Shown one piece after another: positions 18,990 through 28,683 of a stretch of DNA of 52,173 nt. The position numbers were made by a program, and so were the translations under genes. The stretch is from Streptomyces echinoruber (GTDB taxonomy: Bacteria > Actinomycetota > Actinomycetes > Streptomycetales > Streptomycetaceae). The stretch lies in NCBI RefSeq assembly GCF_014651135.1, contig NZ_BMWH01000027.1, positions 1 to 52,173 of the forward strand. The letters are read 5' to 3'. Within the stretch, counting starts at the first letter, position 1. Every line of letters begins with the position of its first letter. The notes under the pieces are model-generated. The model was not told the DNA's origin. It saw only the letters and a list, made by a program, of their open reading frames with translations, and did no database searches.

Positions 18990-19066
18990 ACCCGCCCGTC
19001 CTGCACGCCAACCCACTCGCCCCGCACGCCAACCCACCCGTCCCGCACGCCAACCCACCCGTCCCG
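18990..19066. repeat. 21-bp tandem repeat, about 3.5 copies
   Basis: Units close to CCACCCGTCCCGCACGCCAAC repeat head to tail between the helical-repeat gene and the permease. The period of 21 keeps all six frames open, which explains spurious heptad-repeat ORFs here. Confidence 0.85.
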
Positions 19067-19114
19067 TAAGCCGTTCCCCCCACCCCGCACACCGACCCGC
19101 CGGAGGTTCCCGCC

Positions 19115-20638
19115 ATGTCCCCCGCCCCTCCCCCCTCGGCCGAAGAGCAGCGCGACGAGGAGCAGCGCCTGCGCGAACTCGGCTACCGGCCGGTGCTGGC
19201 CCGCCGCATGGGCGGTTTCGGCAACTTCGCGATCAGCTTCTCGGTCATCTCCATCCTGTCCGGCTGCATGACGCTGTACGGCTTCGGCCTGAACACCGGC
19301 GGCCCCGCCGTGATGCTGTGGGGCTGGGCGGGCGTCGGCCTGTTCGTGCTGTGCGTCGGCCTCGCGCTGGCGGAGGTCACCAGCGCCTACCCCACCTCCG
19401 GCGCCCTGTACTACATGGCCGACCGGCTCGGCGGCCGCCGCTGGGGCTGGTACACCGGCTGGCTCAACCTGCTCGGCCTGCTCGGCGCGATCGCCGGCAT
19501 CGACTACGGCGCCGCCCTGTTCATCGGCGCGTTCGCCCATCTCCGGTGGGGTTTCGAGCCGACGCCCGGCACCACGATGCTCGTCTTCGTCGGGATCCTG
19601 CTGCTGCACGCCGTGCTCAACCTCTTCGGCGTCCGCCTGGTCGGCCTGCTCAACTCGGTGAGCGTGTGGTGGCACCTGGCCGGCGTCGCCCTCATCGTCG
19701 GCGCGCTCGCGATCGTGCCCGACCACCACGCGTCGCCGTCGTTCGTCTTCACCACGTTCGTCAACGACACCGGCTGGTCCAGCCCCGTCTACGTGGCCGC
19801 GATCGGGCTCCTGCTCGCCCAGTACACCTTCTCCGGCTACGACGCCTCCGCCCACCTGTCGGAGGAGACCGCCAACGCCTCGGTGTCGGCGGCGCGCGGC
19901 ATCGTGCGTTCCATCTGGGTGTCGTGGATCGCGGGTTTCGTGCTGCTGACGGGCCTGACCTTCGCCATCCGGGACTACGACGCCACCCGCACCAGCGCGA
20001 CCGGCGTGCCGCCCGCGCAGATCCTGCTCGACGGGCTGGGCACGGACGGGGCGAGCGCCCTGCTGCTGGTGGTGATCGTCGCCCAGTTGTTCTGCGGCAA
20101 CGCCGAGGTCGCCGCCGCCAGCCGCATGGTGTTCGCCTTCAGCCGCGACCGCGCCCTGCCCTTCTCCGCCCTGTGGCGCCGTGTCGGCGTCCGCTCCCAG
20201 ACGCCGGTGGCCGCGGTGTGGCTGTCGGTCGCGGTGGCGTGCCTGCTCGCGCTGCCCTCGCTGTGGTCGGCGACCGCCTACGGCGCCGTCACCGCCATCA
20301 ACGTCATCGGCATCACCCCCGCTTACGCCATCCCCGTGCTGCTGCGGCTGCGGGCCGGCGACCGCTTCCGGCCGGGCCCCTGGAGCCTGGGCCGGTGGAG
20401 CAGGCCGGTGGGCTGGACCGCGGTGGTGTGGGTGGCCTGCGTCACGGTGCTGTTCTGCCTGCCGCAGTCCGCGCCGGTGACGGCCGCCACCATGAACTAC
20501 GCCGCCCTCGCCCTGCTTGCGGTGCTGGTGCTGGCCAGTGTGTGGTGGTACGTCGCCCGCCGGTCGTACGGCACGCCCGGCACCGCGGCGTACGGCACCG
20601 GACGCGACCAGGCCGAACTCGCCGAGGGCATCGTGTGA
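19115..20638 (+). CDS. APC-family amino acid permease
   Basis: A 507-aa membrane transporter with about 12 hydrophobic segments. The N-terminus ELGYRPVLARRMGGFGNFAISFSVISILSG is the hallmark of the amino acid/choline (ACT) branch of the APC superfamily. AEVTSAYPTSGALYYMADRLGG matches the conserved TM3 region. It probably imports an amino acid or GABA-like compound; the substrate is not deducible. ATG follows GGAGG by 8 nt. Confidence 0.9.
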   Translation: MSPAPPPSAEEQRDEEQRLRELGYRPVLARRMGGFGNFAISFSVISILSGCMTLYGFGLNTGGPAVMLWGWAGVGLFVLCVGLALAEVTSAYPTSGALYYMADRLGGRRWGWYTGWLNLLGLLGAIAGIDYGAALFIGAFAHLRWGFEPTPGTTMLVFVGILLLHAVLNLFGVRLVGLLNSVSVWWHLAGVALIVGALAIVPDHHASPSFVFTTFVNDTGWSSPVYVAAIGLLLAQYTFSGYDASAHLSEETANASVSAARGIVRSIWVSWIAGFVLLTGLTFAIRDYDATRTSATGVPPAQILLDGLGTDGASALLLVVIVAQLFCGNAEVAAASRMVFAFSRDRALPFSALWRRVGVRSQTPVAAVWLSVAVACLLALPSLWSATAYGAVTAINVIGITPAYAIPVLLRLRAGDRFRPGPWSLGRWSRPVGWTAVVWVACVTVLFCLPQSAPVTAATMNYAALALLAVLVLASVWWYVARRSYGTPGTAAYGTGRDQAELAEGIV

Positions 20639-20697
20639 CGGTGGGCCCGGGCACGCCTCCCGGGTACGAACGGCCTTACGGATACGGCAGGATGGAC

Positions 20698-20738
20698 GAG
20701 CGCGCCGACCGGCGTCCTTCGTCCCGGCCGGCGCGCTC
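20698..20738 (+). terminator. Hairpin terminator after the permease
   Basis: GAGCGCGCCG (20698-20707) pairs with CGGCGCGCTC (20729-20738), a 10-bp stem with additional pairing possible inside. No U-tract follows, as is common in Streptomyces. Confidence 0.5.
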
Positions 20739-20835
20739 GCACATCCCGGAACCGAGCAGGTGACAACGTGACACGACTTCACATCCGGCCGCCGGCGGCG
20801 CCGTACGCCGCCCCGTTCCTGACCGGAGGTGACCG

Positions 20836-21942
20836 GTGAACCGCGCGCTGACCCTGGACGACCTGATCCTGGCCGGCATCGCGCTGGCCGCGGGCCTGGC
20901 GACGGCCTTCTGCTCGCGGGCCCTGCTGCGCTGGCTGGCCAAGCACGCCAAGCGCACCCGGTGGAGCGGCGACGACGTCCTCGTGGACGCCCTGCGCGGC
21001 GTGGTGCCGTGGGCGGCGATCGCGGGCGGCGCGGCGGCGGCCGCGGCCGTGCTGCCGCTGACCCGGACGGTGCAGCGGACCGTCAACCAGTGCCTGACGG
21101 TGCTGCTCATCGTCGTGGTGACGCTGTCCGCGGCCCGGGTGATCGCCGGCCTGGTGCGCACGGTCACCCAGTCCCGCTCCGGCGTCGCCGGGTCCGCCAC
21201 GATCTTCGTCAACATCACCCGGGCGCTGGTCTGGGCGATCGGCTTCCTGGTGGTGCTGCAGACCCTGGGCATCTCCATCGCGCCGCTGCTCACCGCCCTG
21301 GGCGTCGGCGGTCTGGCCGTCGCCCTCGCCCTGCAGGACACCCTGGCCAACCTGTTCGCCGGCGTGCACATCCTGGCCTCCAGGACCGTCCAGGTCGGCG
21401 ACTACATCCGGCTCAGCAGCGGTGAGGAGGGGTACGTCGAGGACATCAACTGGCGCCAGACGACGGTGCGGGCGCTGTCCAACAACCTCGTCGTCATCCC
21501 CAACGGCCAGTTGGCGAAGACCAACATGACCAACTTCACCCGGCCCGAGCAGCAACTGACGATCCTGGTCCAGGTGGGCGTCGCCTACGACAGCGACCTC
21601 GACCACGTCGAGCGGGTCACCAACGAGGTGATCGCCGAGGTGATGACCGAGGTCACCGGCGCGCTGCCGGAGCATGAGCCGACGATCCGCTTCCACACCT
21701 TCGGCGACTCGCGCATCGACTTCACCGTCATCCTCGGCGTCGCCGAGTTCAGCGACCAGTACCGGATCAAGCACGAGTTCATCAAGCGCCTGCACCGCCG
21801 CTACCGCGAGGAGGGCATCCGCATTCCGGCGCCCACGCGGACGGTGGCGCTGCAGCCGGCGCCGCAGCACGACACGGTGCCCATCCCGCAGCAGCGGCGG
21901 CCCGAGAAGGCCGCCGGGGAGACCTCCGCCCGCTCCAGCTGA
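20836..21942 (+). CDS. MscS-family mechanosensitive ion channel
   Basis: A 368-aa membrane protein. Hydrophobic helices are followed by the pore-lining/MscS core LTALGVGGLAVALALQDTLANLFAGVHILASRTVQVGDYI and the beta domain VEDINWRQTTVRALSNNLVVIPNGQLAKTNMTNF. It would release solutes during osmotic downshock. GTG at 20836 lies 5 nt after a perfect GGAGGT. A strong terminator follows. Confidence 0.92.
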   Translation: MNRALTLDDLILAGIALAAGLATAFCSRALLRWLAKHAKRTRWSGDDVLVDALRGVVPWAAIAGGAAAAAAVLPLTRTVQRTVNQCLTVLLIVVVTLSAARVIAGLVRTVTQSRSGVAGSATIFVNITRALVWAIGFLVVLQTLGISIAPLLTALGVGGLAVALALQDTLANLFAGVHILASRTVQVGDYIRLSSGEEGYVEDINWRQTTVRALSNNLVVIPNGQLAKTNMTNFTRPEQQLTILVQVGVAYDSDLDHVERVTNEVIAEVMTEVTGALPEHEPTIRFHTFGDSRIDFTVILGVAEFSDQYRIKHEFIKRLHRRYREEGIRIPAPTRTVALQPAPQHDTVPIPQQRRPEKAAGETSARSS

Positions 21943-21949
21943 CGCACGT

Positions 21950-22004
21950 CCCGCCCCGCCCCGGCCGACGGCGCTCCGGTGCCCGACGGCCGGGGCGGGG
22001 CGGG
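21950..22004 (+). terminator. Strong hairpin terminator after mscS
   Basis: An 18-bp perfect stem: 21950-21967 (CCCGCCCCGCCCCGGCCG) with 21987-22004, and a 19-nt loop. Confidence 0.75.
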
Positions 22005-22060
22005 TGCCGGGGCGCCGGTGCGCACCGGAACGCGGACCCCTGTCGAGCCGGGGGCGATCA

Positions 22061-22083
22061 CGAGATATCTTGATGTCGAGCAA
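22061..22083 (+). promoter_or_regulatory. AT-richer near-palindromic element upstream of isocitrate dehydrogenase
   Basis: TCTTGATGTCGAG (22068-22080) contains CTTGA and TCGAG arms in near-inverted orientation, in an otherwise very G+C-rich context 30 bp before the GTG. It is a plausible promoter/operator; the binding factor is unknown. Confidence 0.35.
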
Positions 22084-22110
22084 TGTTGCAGACGTGGAGC
22101 GGAGCACCCG

Positions 22111-24333
<2,223 letters not shown>

Positions 24334-24342
24334 CGCGAGCGG

Positions 24343-24414
24343 CCCGGAACCCCGTTCCGGGACCCGTCCCCCTTCCCTCCGCCCCGGCCGGCGCTCCGCC
24401 CGGCCGGGGCGGAG
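24343..24414 (+). terminator. Double hairpin terminator after isocitrate dehydrogenase
   Basis: First hairpin: CCCGGAAC (24343-24350) with GTTCCGGG (24354-24361), 3-nt loop. Second: a 15-bp perfect stem, 24377-24391 (CTCCGCCCCGGCCGG) with 24400-24414, 8-nt loop. Confidence 0.75.
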
Positions 24415-24895
24415 CCGTGTCCGGGGACGGCTCCGCTCCCCGCCCGTCGGCCCCCGGGGCCCGCCGGGACGCCGACAGCGGTACGGAGCGCGGCGACCGC
24501 CACGGCCGGAGACGGGCGGTCGACTCCCGGATGCGCGGCCGGCATCCGGGACGCGGGGTGGCTCGTACCGGACCGGGCCGGCGCTCCGCCGGTGCCGTGC
24601 CGGTGCCGCACGCGCTCGCCGGAAACGGTCGCGCCGTCGGACGTCCGCGCCGGGCCGTCCCGCCCAGCCGGGCCGTCCGGTGCCCGGCCGGCGGGACGGG
24701 CCACCGGCGGGGCGGCCGGCCGGGCCCGTCCGGGCGCCGGGCGGTGGTGCGCGGCCGCGTCGAACGCAGCGAACACGGCGAACGCGGCGAACGCCGCGGG
24801 TGGCTGCCGGGGCGGTACGGGGCCGGGAGCGTGCGGCCTCCGGCGGCGGTGTGGCACGGTGATCACCTGCCGCGTCCCCGACCCACGGAGCAGCC
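24415..24895. other. Intergenic stretch without a gene
   Basis: Very G+C-rich spacer between isocitrate dehydrogenase and the amidohydrolase. Open frames on both strands lack family resemblance. No other structure was seen apart from short Ala-codon-like runs (aacgcggcgaacgc) near 24770-24800. Confidence 0.5.
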
Positions 24896-25696
24896 ATGCC
24901 GTCCTTCGCGCCGCCGTCCTTCGCGCTCGTGCCGGGTGCCGCCGACTCGCCCGTGATCCTGCACGTGCCGCACTCGGCGCGGGAGGTGCCCGAGGACGTC
25001 CGCCGGGGCATCGTGCTGGACGACGCGGACCTGGCGCGGGAGCTGGACCACATCACCGACGCGCACACCGCGGAACTGGCCGAGGCGGCGGCCGCGTTGT
25101 GCGCCGTGCCGCCCTGGCGGTTCGTCAACCGGCTGTCGCGGCTGGTCGTCGACCCGGAGCGGTTCCCGGACGAGCGGGAGGAGATGACGGCCGTCGGCAT
25201 GGGGGCGGTGTACACGCGCACCACGCACCGGGAGGTGCTGCGGCCCGCGGACACCGACCCCGAGCCGCTGCTCGCGCGCTACTTCCGGCCGTACGCGCAG
25301 GCGATGACGCGGGCGGTGGCCGACCGGCTCGCCGTCACCGGCCGGGCCGTGATCGTCGACGTGCACTCCTATCCCACCGCCCCGCTCCCCTACGAGCTGC
25401 ACGGCCGGGGCCCGCGCCCGCCGGTGTGTCTGGGCACGGACGCCTTCCACACGCCGCCCGGGCTGGTGGCGGCGGCCCGCGAGGCGTTCGCCGGGATCGG
25501 GGAGGTGGGGCTGGACAGCCCGTTCAGCGGGACGTACGTACCGCTGGCGTACTACGGCGGCGAGCCGCGCGTGACCGCGCTGATGGTGGAGATCCGCCGG
25601 GACACGTACATGACCGAGCCGGGCGGTCCCGCGGGCCCCGGCCTGCCGCGGCTGGCGGCCGCGCTGGCGACCCTGGTGGACGCCGTGACGCGCTGA
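24896..25696 (+). CDS. N-formylglutamate amidohydrolase family protein
   Basis: A 266-aa zinc amidohydrolase-like protein. VILHVPHSAREVP, LDHITDAHTAELAEA, VIVDVHSYPT and VCLGTDAFHTPPGL are characteristic of the N-formylglutamate amidohydrolase (HutG-type) family. Such enzymes release formate and glutamate at the end of one histidine-degradation route. No hut genes are adjacent, so the physiological substrate is uncertain. The gene's last codons form the first unit of a tandem repeat. Confidence 0.88.
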   Translation: MPSFAPPSFALVPGAADSPVILHVPHSAREVPEDVRRGIVLDDADLARELDHITDAHTAELAEAAAALCAVPPWRFVNRLSRLVVDPERFPDEREEMTAVGMGAVYTRTTHREVLRPADTDPEPLLARYFRPYAQAMTRAVADRLAVTGRAVIVDVHSYPTAPLPYELHGRGPRPPVCLGTDAFHTPPGLVAAAREAFAGIGEVGLDSPFSGTYVPLAYYGGEPRVTALMVEIRRDTYMTEPGGPAGPGLPRLAAALATLVDAVTR

Positions 25697-25770
25697 CGCC
25701 GTGACGCGCTGAGGCGCTGAGGCGCTGATACCAGGGCGCGCTGACGCCGTGACGCACTGAGACCAGAGCG
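25681..25770 (+). repeat. 16-bp exact tandem duplication at the stop codon
   Basis: CGCCGTGACGCGCTGA (25681-25696, containing the stop) is copied exactly at 25697-25712. Two GGCGCTGA units and degenerate copies follow. The resulting TGAs cover all three frames. Confidence 0.9.
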
Positions 25771-25844
25771 TGCTGACGCCGTGGCCTGCGGCCCGCACGG
25801 CACCGCGGGTCCGCCCGGAGCGCCTGCCGGTCGCCTGGTGGCGG

Positions 25845-25882
25845 GCCGCCGCCCGGCCCGCCGGTGGGGGCCGGGCGGCGGC
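25845..25882. terminator. Bidirectional terminator between convergent genes
   Basis: A 15-bp perfect stem: GCCGCCGCCCGGCCC (25845-25859) with 25868-25882, 8-nt loop, directly abutting the stop of the minus-strand gene. Confidence 0.7.
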
Positions 25883-26458
25883 TCACACCCGCAGCCACTC
25901 GGTGACGATCACCTCTCCGCCGGTGCGCAGCCGCAGCGCGAACGGCCCGGCGGGCGGCGTGTCGCCGGTGAACCGCCCCCGGTCGTCGGCGGTGAGCGCG
26001 GCCACCGCGTGCGGGCCGCCGAGCACCTCGATGCGCGCCGGGCGCGGCGGCAGCACCTGGCCGATCAGCCCCTGTTCCGTCACCTCCACGTCGACCGTCA
26101 CCTCGCCCGCGCGGAAGGTCAGCATCCGCGGGGTGTCGTCCGCGCCGCGGACCGGGCTGGCGTCCTGCAGCGAGTCGAACGCCAGCTCGGCGAGGCGGGC
26201 GTCGAGGTCGTGCAGGGCGTAGGCCTCCACGGCGATCCGGCGCAGCTCGGCCGGCACCGGGTCCAGGATGGCGGCCGCCTGCCGCAGCTCCGCCTCCAGC
26301 ACTCCGGTGCCGGAGGCGTCGTCCGTCTCCTCGCCCGTGCCGTCGCCGTCCCGGTCGTCCCCATCGCCTGGATCGCCCCGGTCGTCCCAGCCGCCTCGAC
26401 CGTCCCGGTCGTCCCAGTCGTCGAAGGGGACGCCGTGCCCCTCGCATCCGCCGCTCAC
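25883..26458 (-). CDS. Acidic partner protein of the sigma factor
   Basis: A 191-aa protein. Residues about 12-45 are a low-complexity acidic Asp/Gly/Arg tract (DDWDDRDGRGG...). A helical segment follows (LRRIAVEAYALHDLDARLAELAFDS), then a beta-rich C-terminal half (RMLTFRAGEVTVDVEV...GPFALRLRTGGEVIVTEWLRV). No membrane segment or zinc motif of a standard anti-sigma factor is seen. The GTG start overlaps the sigma stop (GTGA), so the two are made together. It may modulate the sigma factor or act as an adaptor; this is inference from coupling only. Confidence 0.75.
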   Translation of the reverse strand: MSGGCEGHGVPFDDWDDRDGRGGWDDRGDPGDGDDRDGDGTGEETDDASGTGVLEAELRQAAAILDPVPAELRRIAVEAYALHDLDARLAELAFDSLQDASPVRGADDTPRMLTFRAGEVTVDVEVTEQGLIGQVLPPRPARIEVLGGPHAVAALTADDRGRFTGDTPPAGPFALRLRTGGEVIVTEWLRV

Positions 26459-27030
26459 AGCACCTCCCGGGTGTCGAGCCGGGCGCGCAGCCGGCGCAGG
26501 CAGCGCTGCCGCGTGGGTCCGATGCTGCCCACGGCGATGCCGAGGGCGGCGGACACCTCCTGGTAGCTGGGCGGCGGGGAGGCCATCAGCACGCGCAGCA
26601 GCCGGCGGCAGCGGTCGCCGAGCTTCTCGAACTCCTGCCACAGCCGGCGCACCCGCTCGCCGTGCGCCGCGGCCTCCTCGGAGTCCAGCAGCGACTCCTC
26701 GGGGGTGCGGTCCTCGCTCACCCGGTCCAGTACGGCCGGGTCGGCCGTCGGCGTCAGCCGCCGCAGGGTCCGCAGCACCTTCAGGCACTCGTTGCGCGCG
26801 GTGCTCGCCAGCCACGCGCCCGCCTTGTCCGGTTCCCGGATCCGGCCCAGGTGCTGGGCGAAACGGAACCACACCGTCTGGTACACCTCGTGCGCGTCGG
26901 CCTCGGAGAGCCGGTGCGCGCGCACGACCGACCACACCAGCGGGCTCAGCCCCTCCACCAGCGCCTTCCAGGCCGCCGCGTCACCGTCGACGGCGGACTG
27001 GACGAGCGCGCCGACATCTGCACGGTCCAC
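26455..27030 (-). CDS. ECF-like RNA polymerase sigma factor
   Basis: A 191-aa sigma-70-family protein with regions 2 and 4. Region 2: LVWSVVRAHRLSEADAHEVYQTVWFRFAQHL. Region 4: KLGDRCRRLLRVLMASPPPSYQEVSAALGIAVGSIGPTRQRCLRRLRARL, with a helix-turn-helix. GTG at 27030 follows GAGGGGTGGG. It lies 59 bp downstream of the subtilisin gene on the same strand. Minus-strand GGAACC (27079-27084) followed by CGTAC (27061-27065) faintly resembles an ECF promoter, but the spacing is short. It would direct transcription of the cassette or of stress genes in response to a signal handled by the neighbouring proteases. Confidence 0.88.
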   Translation of the reverse strand: MDRADVGALVQSAVDGDAAAWKALVEGLSPLVWSVVRAHRLSEADAHEVYQTVWFRFAQHLGRIREPDKAGAWLASTARNECLKVLRTLRRLTPTADPAVLDRVSEDRTPEESLLDSEEAAAHGERVRRLWQEFEKLGDRCRRLLRVLMASPPPSYQEVSAALGIAVGSIGPTRQRCLRRLRARLDTREVL

Positions 27031-27089
27031 GGCCCCACCCCTCGTGTACGGCACGCCATCGTACGCCGTGGAGGGGGCGGTTCCGCACC

Positions 27090-28523
27090 TCATGCGGTGC
27101 CCGCCGAACGGATCGGGACCGGGCGCCAGGTGGGCGGCAGCAGCGCCGGGACGTGCGCGCCGCGCACCTCGGCCCACGCGTCGTGGGACGCCAGTAGCTG
27201 CCGGCGCGCGGCGCGCGGGTCGCTCTCCTTGTGCGCCGTCATGTGCGCCGCCACCAGGCCCGCGGCCACCGGCGTGGCGAAGGAGGTGCCGCTCCAGGTG
27301 GCCAGCCCCTCGAACACCACCTGGTCCGGCTTGCCGCCGGTGTTCTCCCGCGCCTCGCTGAGCACCCCGGTGTGCCGGGGGAAGCAGCAGGTGCAGGCGT
27401 AGGTGAAGCCGTAGCGGCAGGAGTCGTACGTGGAGTGCTGGTACACGTACGGCACCGGCGTGTCGAAGCCGGTGAGGGCGCTGGTGAGGCGCTCGCCGGG
27501 GGCGTAGACGTTCACCCAGGGGCCGTGGTTGGTGAAGCAGGCGCCGAACTCGCCGTCGCCGCGCAGCGCGCCGACCGACAGCACGCTGTTCTCGTAGCCG
27601 GGCAGGGTGGCGTAGGCGGCGGGCCAGAAGGGCGTGGCGCTCGCGTTGTTGCCGGCGGCGGCCACGAGCAGGGTGCGCCGCTCGCGCAGTTCCCGCATGA
27701 AGGCGTCGATGCCGAGCAGGCCGTCGCTGCGGCCGTTGGCGGTGCCGGCCGACAGGCTGAGCAGGTCGGGCCAGCCGTGCCGGTCGACCGCCTCGAACAG
27801 CTTCTCGCCGAACTCGGACTCCAGGACCGCGCCCGCGTCGTTGAGGGTGTTGAGGACGGTGACGTCGGTGTTGGGCGCGACGGCGGCGACGACGCCGGCG
27901 ATGAACGTGCCGTGGCCGGCGTACTGCCGCAGCACGCCGTCACCGTCGGTCTCCTCGAGCTGCGGGTCGCCGGTGACGTGGGCGAGCGGGGCGAAGGAGC
28001 GGTGGTCGCGGGTGAGGCCGGTGTCGACGACGAGGACGTCCACGGCGGTGTCCGGATCGTGGGGGGAGGTGTCCGGGGCCGGGTTGGTGCCGGCGGCGAG
28101 CGGGGCGGGCACGGGCTCGTCGCCGGGGCAGGCGTTGACCGCGATGTGCACCACGTGGTTGCGGCTCACCAGCCGACGCCCGGCCCGCTCCTCGTGCGGC
28201 CGCAGGGCGCGCAGCGCGTGCGCCACGGTGCGGTCCGCGTCGGGCCGGCCCTCCCCCGGGTCGCCGACCCGGAGCCGGGTGACTCCGCTGCGGCCCGCCG
28301 CGGGCCCGTCGCGGCGCACGCGGTCCTGGTCCAGCTCGGGCACCGCCGTGAAGTGGGCCCGCACGGCGTCCTCCGCGATCCGCGCGTCCTCCCCGTCGCG
28401 GACCAGGACGACGCCCTTCTCGTACAGGAACTCGGCGGAGTCGTCCGGGCCCATCGCCAGCGGGACGTCCGGCAGCGAGCGCCGGATGTGTGCGAACTGT
28501 TCGTGGAATCGCTGTGGCGCCAT
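27090..28523 (-). CDS. Intracellular-type S8 (subtilisin-like) serine protease
   Basis: A 477-aa protein with the subtilase triad: Asp167 in VLVVDTGL, His204 in YAGHGTFIAG and Ser414 in WSGTSFATPVAAGL. The oxyanion Asn is in AAAGNNA. There is no signal peptide. Instead, a 160-residue N-terminal region (FLYEKGVVLVRDGEDARIAEDAVRAHF...) may be a regulatory or recognition domain. A Cys-rich insertion (C369, C377, C379, C380) lies just before the Ser motif, which is unusual and suggests redox or metal control. ATG follows GGGGGAGGA by 7 nt. First gene of a probable operon with the sigma factor and its partner, divergent from the CHAT protease. Confidence 0.88.
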   Translation of the reverse strand: MAPQRFHEQFAHIRRSLPDVPLAMGPDDSAEFLYEKGVVLVRDGEDARIAEDAVRAHFTAVPELDQDRVRRDGPAAGRSGVTRLRVGDPGEGRPDADRTVAHALRALRPHEERAGRRLVSRNHVVHIAVNACPGDEPVPAPLAAGTNPAPDTSPHDPDTAVDVLVVDTGLTRDHRSFAPLAHVTGDPQLEETDGDGVLRQYAGHGTFIAGVVAAVAPNTDVTVLNTLNDAGAVLESEFGEKLFEAVDRHGWPDLLSLSAGTANGRSDGLLGIDAFMRELRERRTLLVAAAGNNASATPFWPAAYATLPGYENSVLSVGALRGDGEFGACFTNHGPWVNVYAPGERLTSALTGFDTPVPYVYQHSTYDSCRYGFTYACTCCFPRHTGVLSEARENTGGKPDQVVFEGLATWSGTSFATPVAAGLVAAHMTAHKESDPRAARRQLLASHDAWAEVRGAHVPALLPPTWRPVPIRSAGTA

Positions 28524-28603
28524 GGTGTGTCCTCCCCCTCTGGGCGGCCGCGACGGGACGCGGCCGCACGGCTGTCGACGGTACGACCCGCCGGGGCACC
28601 CGG

Positions 28604-28674
28604 TGATACAGCGCCGGCCACGCCCGGGTGATGCGCCCACGCACCGGTGTGGTGGACGCCACTCGCCCGTTACC
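28604..28674. promoter_or_regulatory. Divergent control region of the subtilisin and CHAT genes
   Basis: The 160-bp gap holds TACCAT (28669-28674) 9 nt before the CHAT GTG, pointing to a near-leaderless mRNA. It also holds the octamer TGATACAG (28604-28611), repeated twice more just beyond the CHAT gene. Confidence 0.4.
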
Positions 28675-28683
28675 ATCCGACAG

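Noticed and set aside
18990..19066. Possible CRISPR array
   Set aside because: Units are directly adjacent with no unique spacers, and no cas genes are near; it is a simple tandem repeat.
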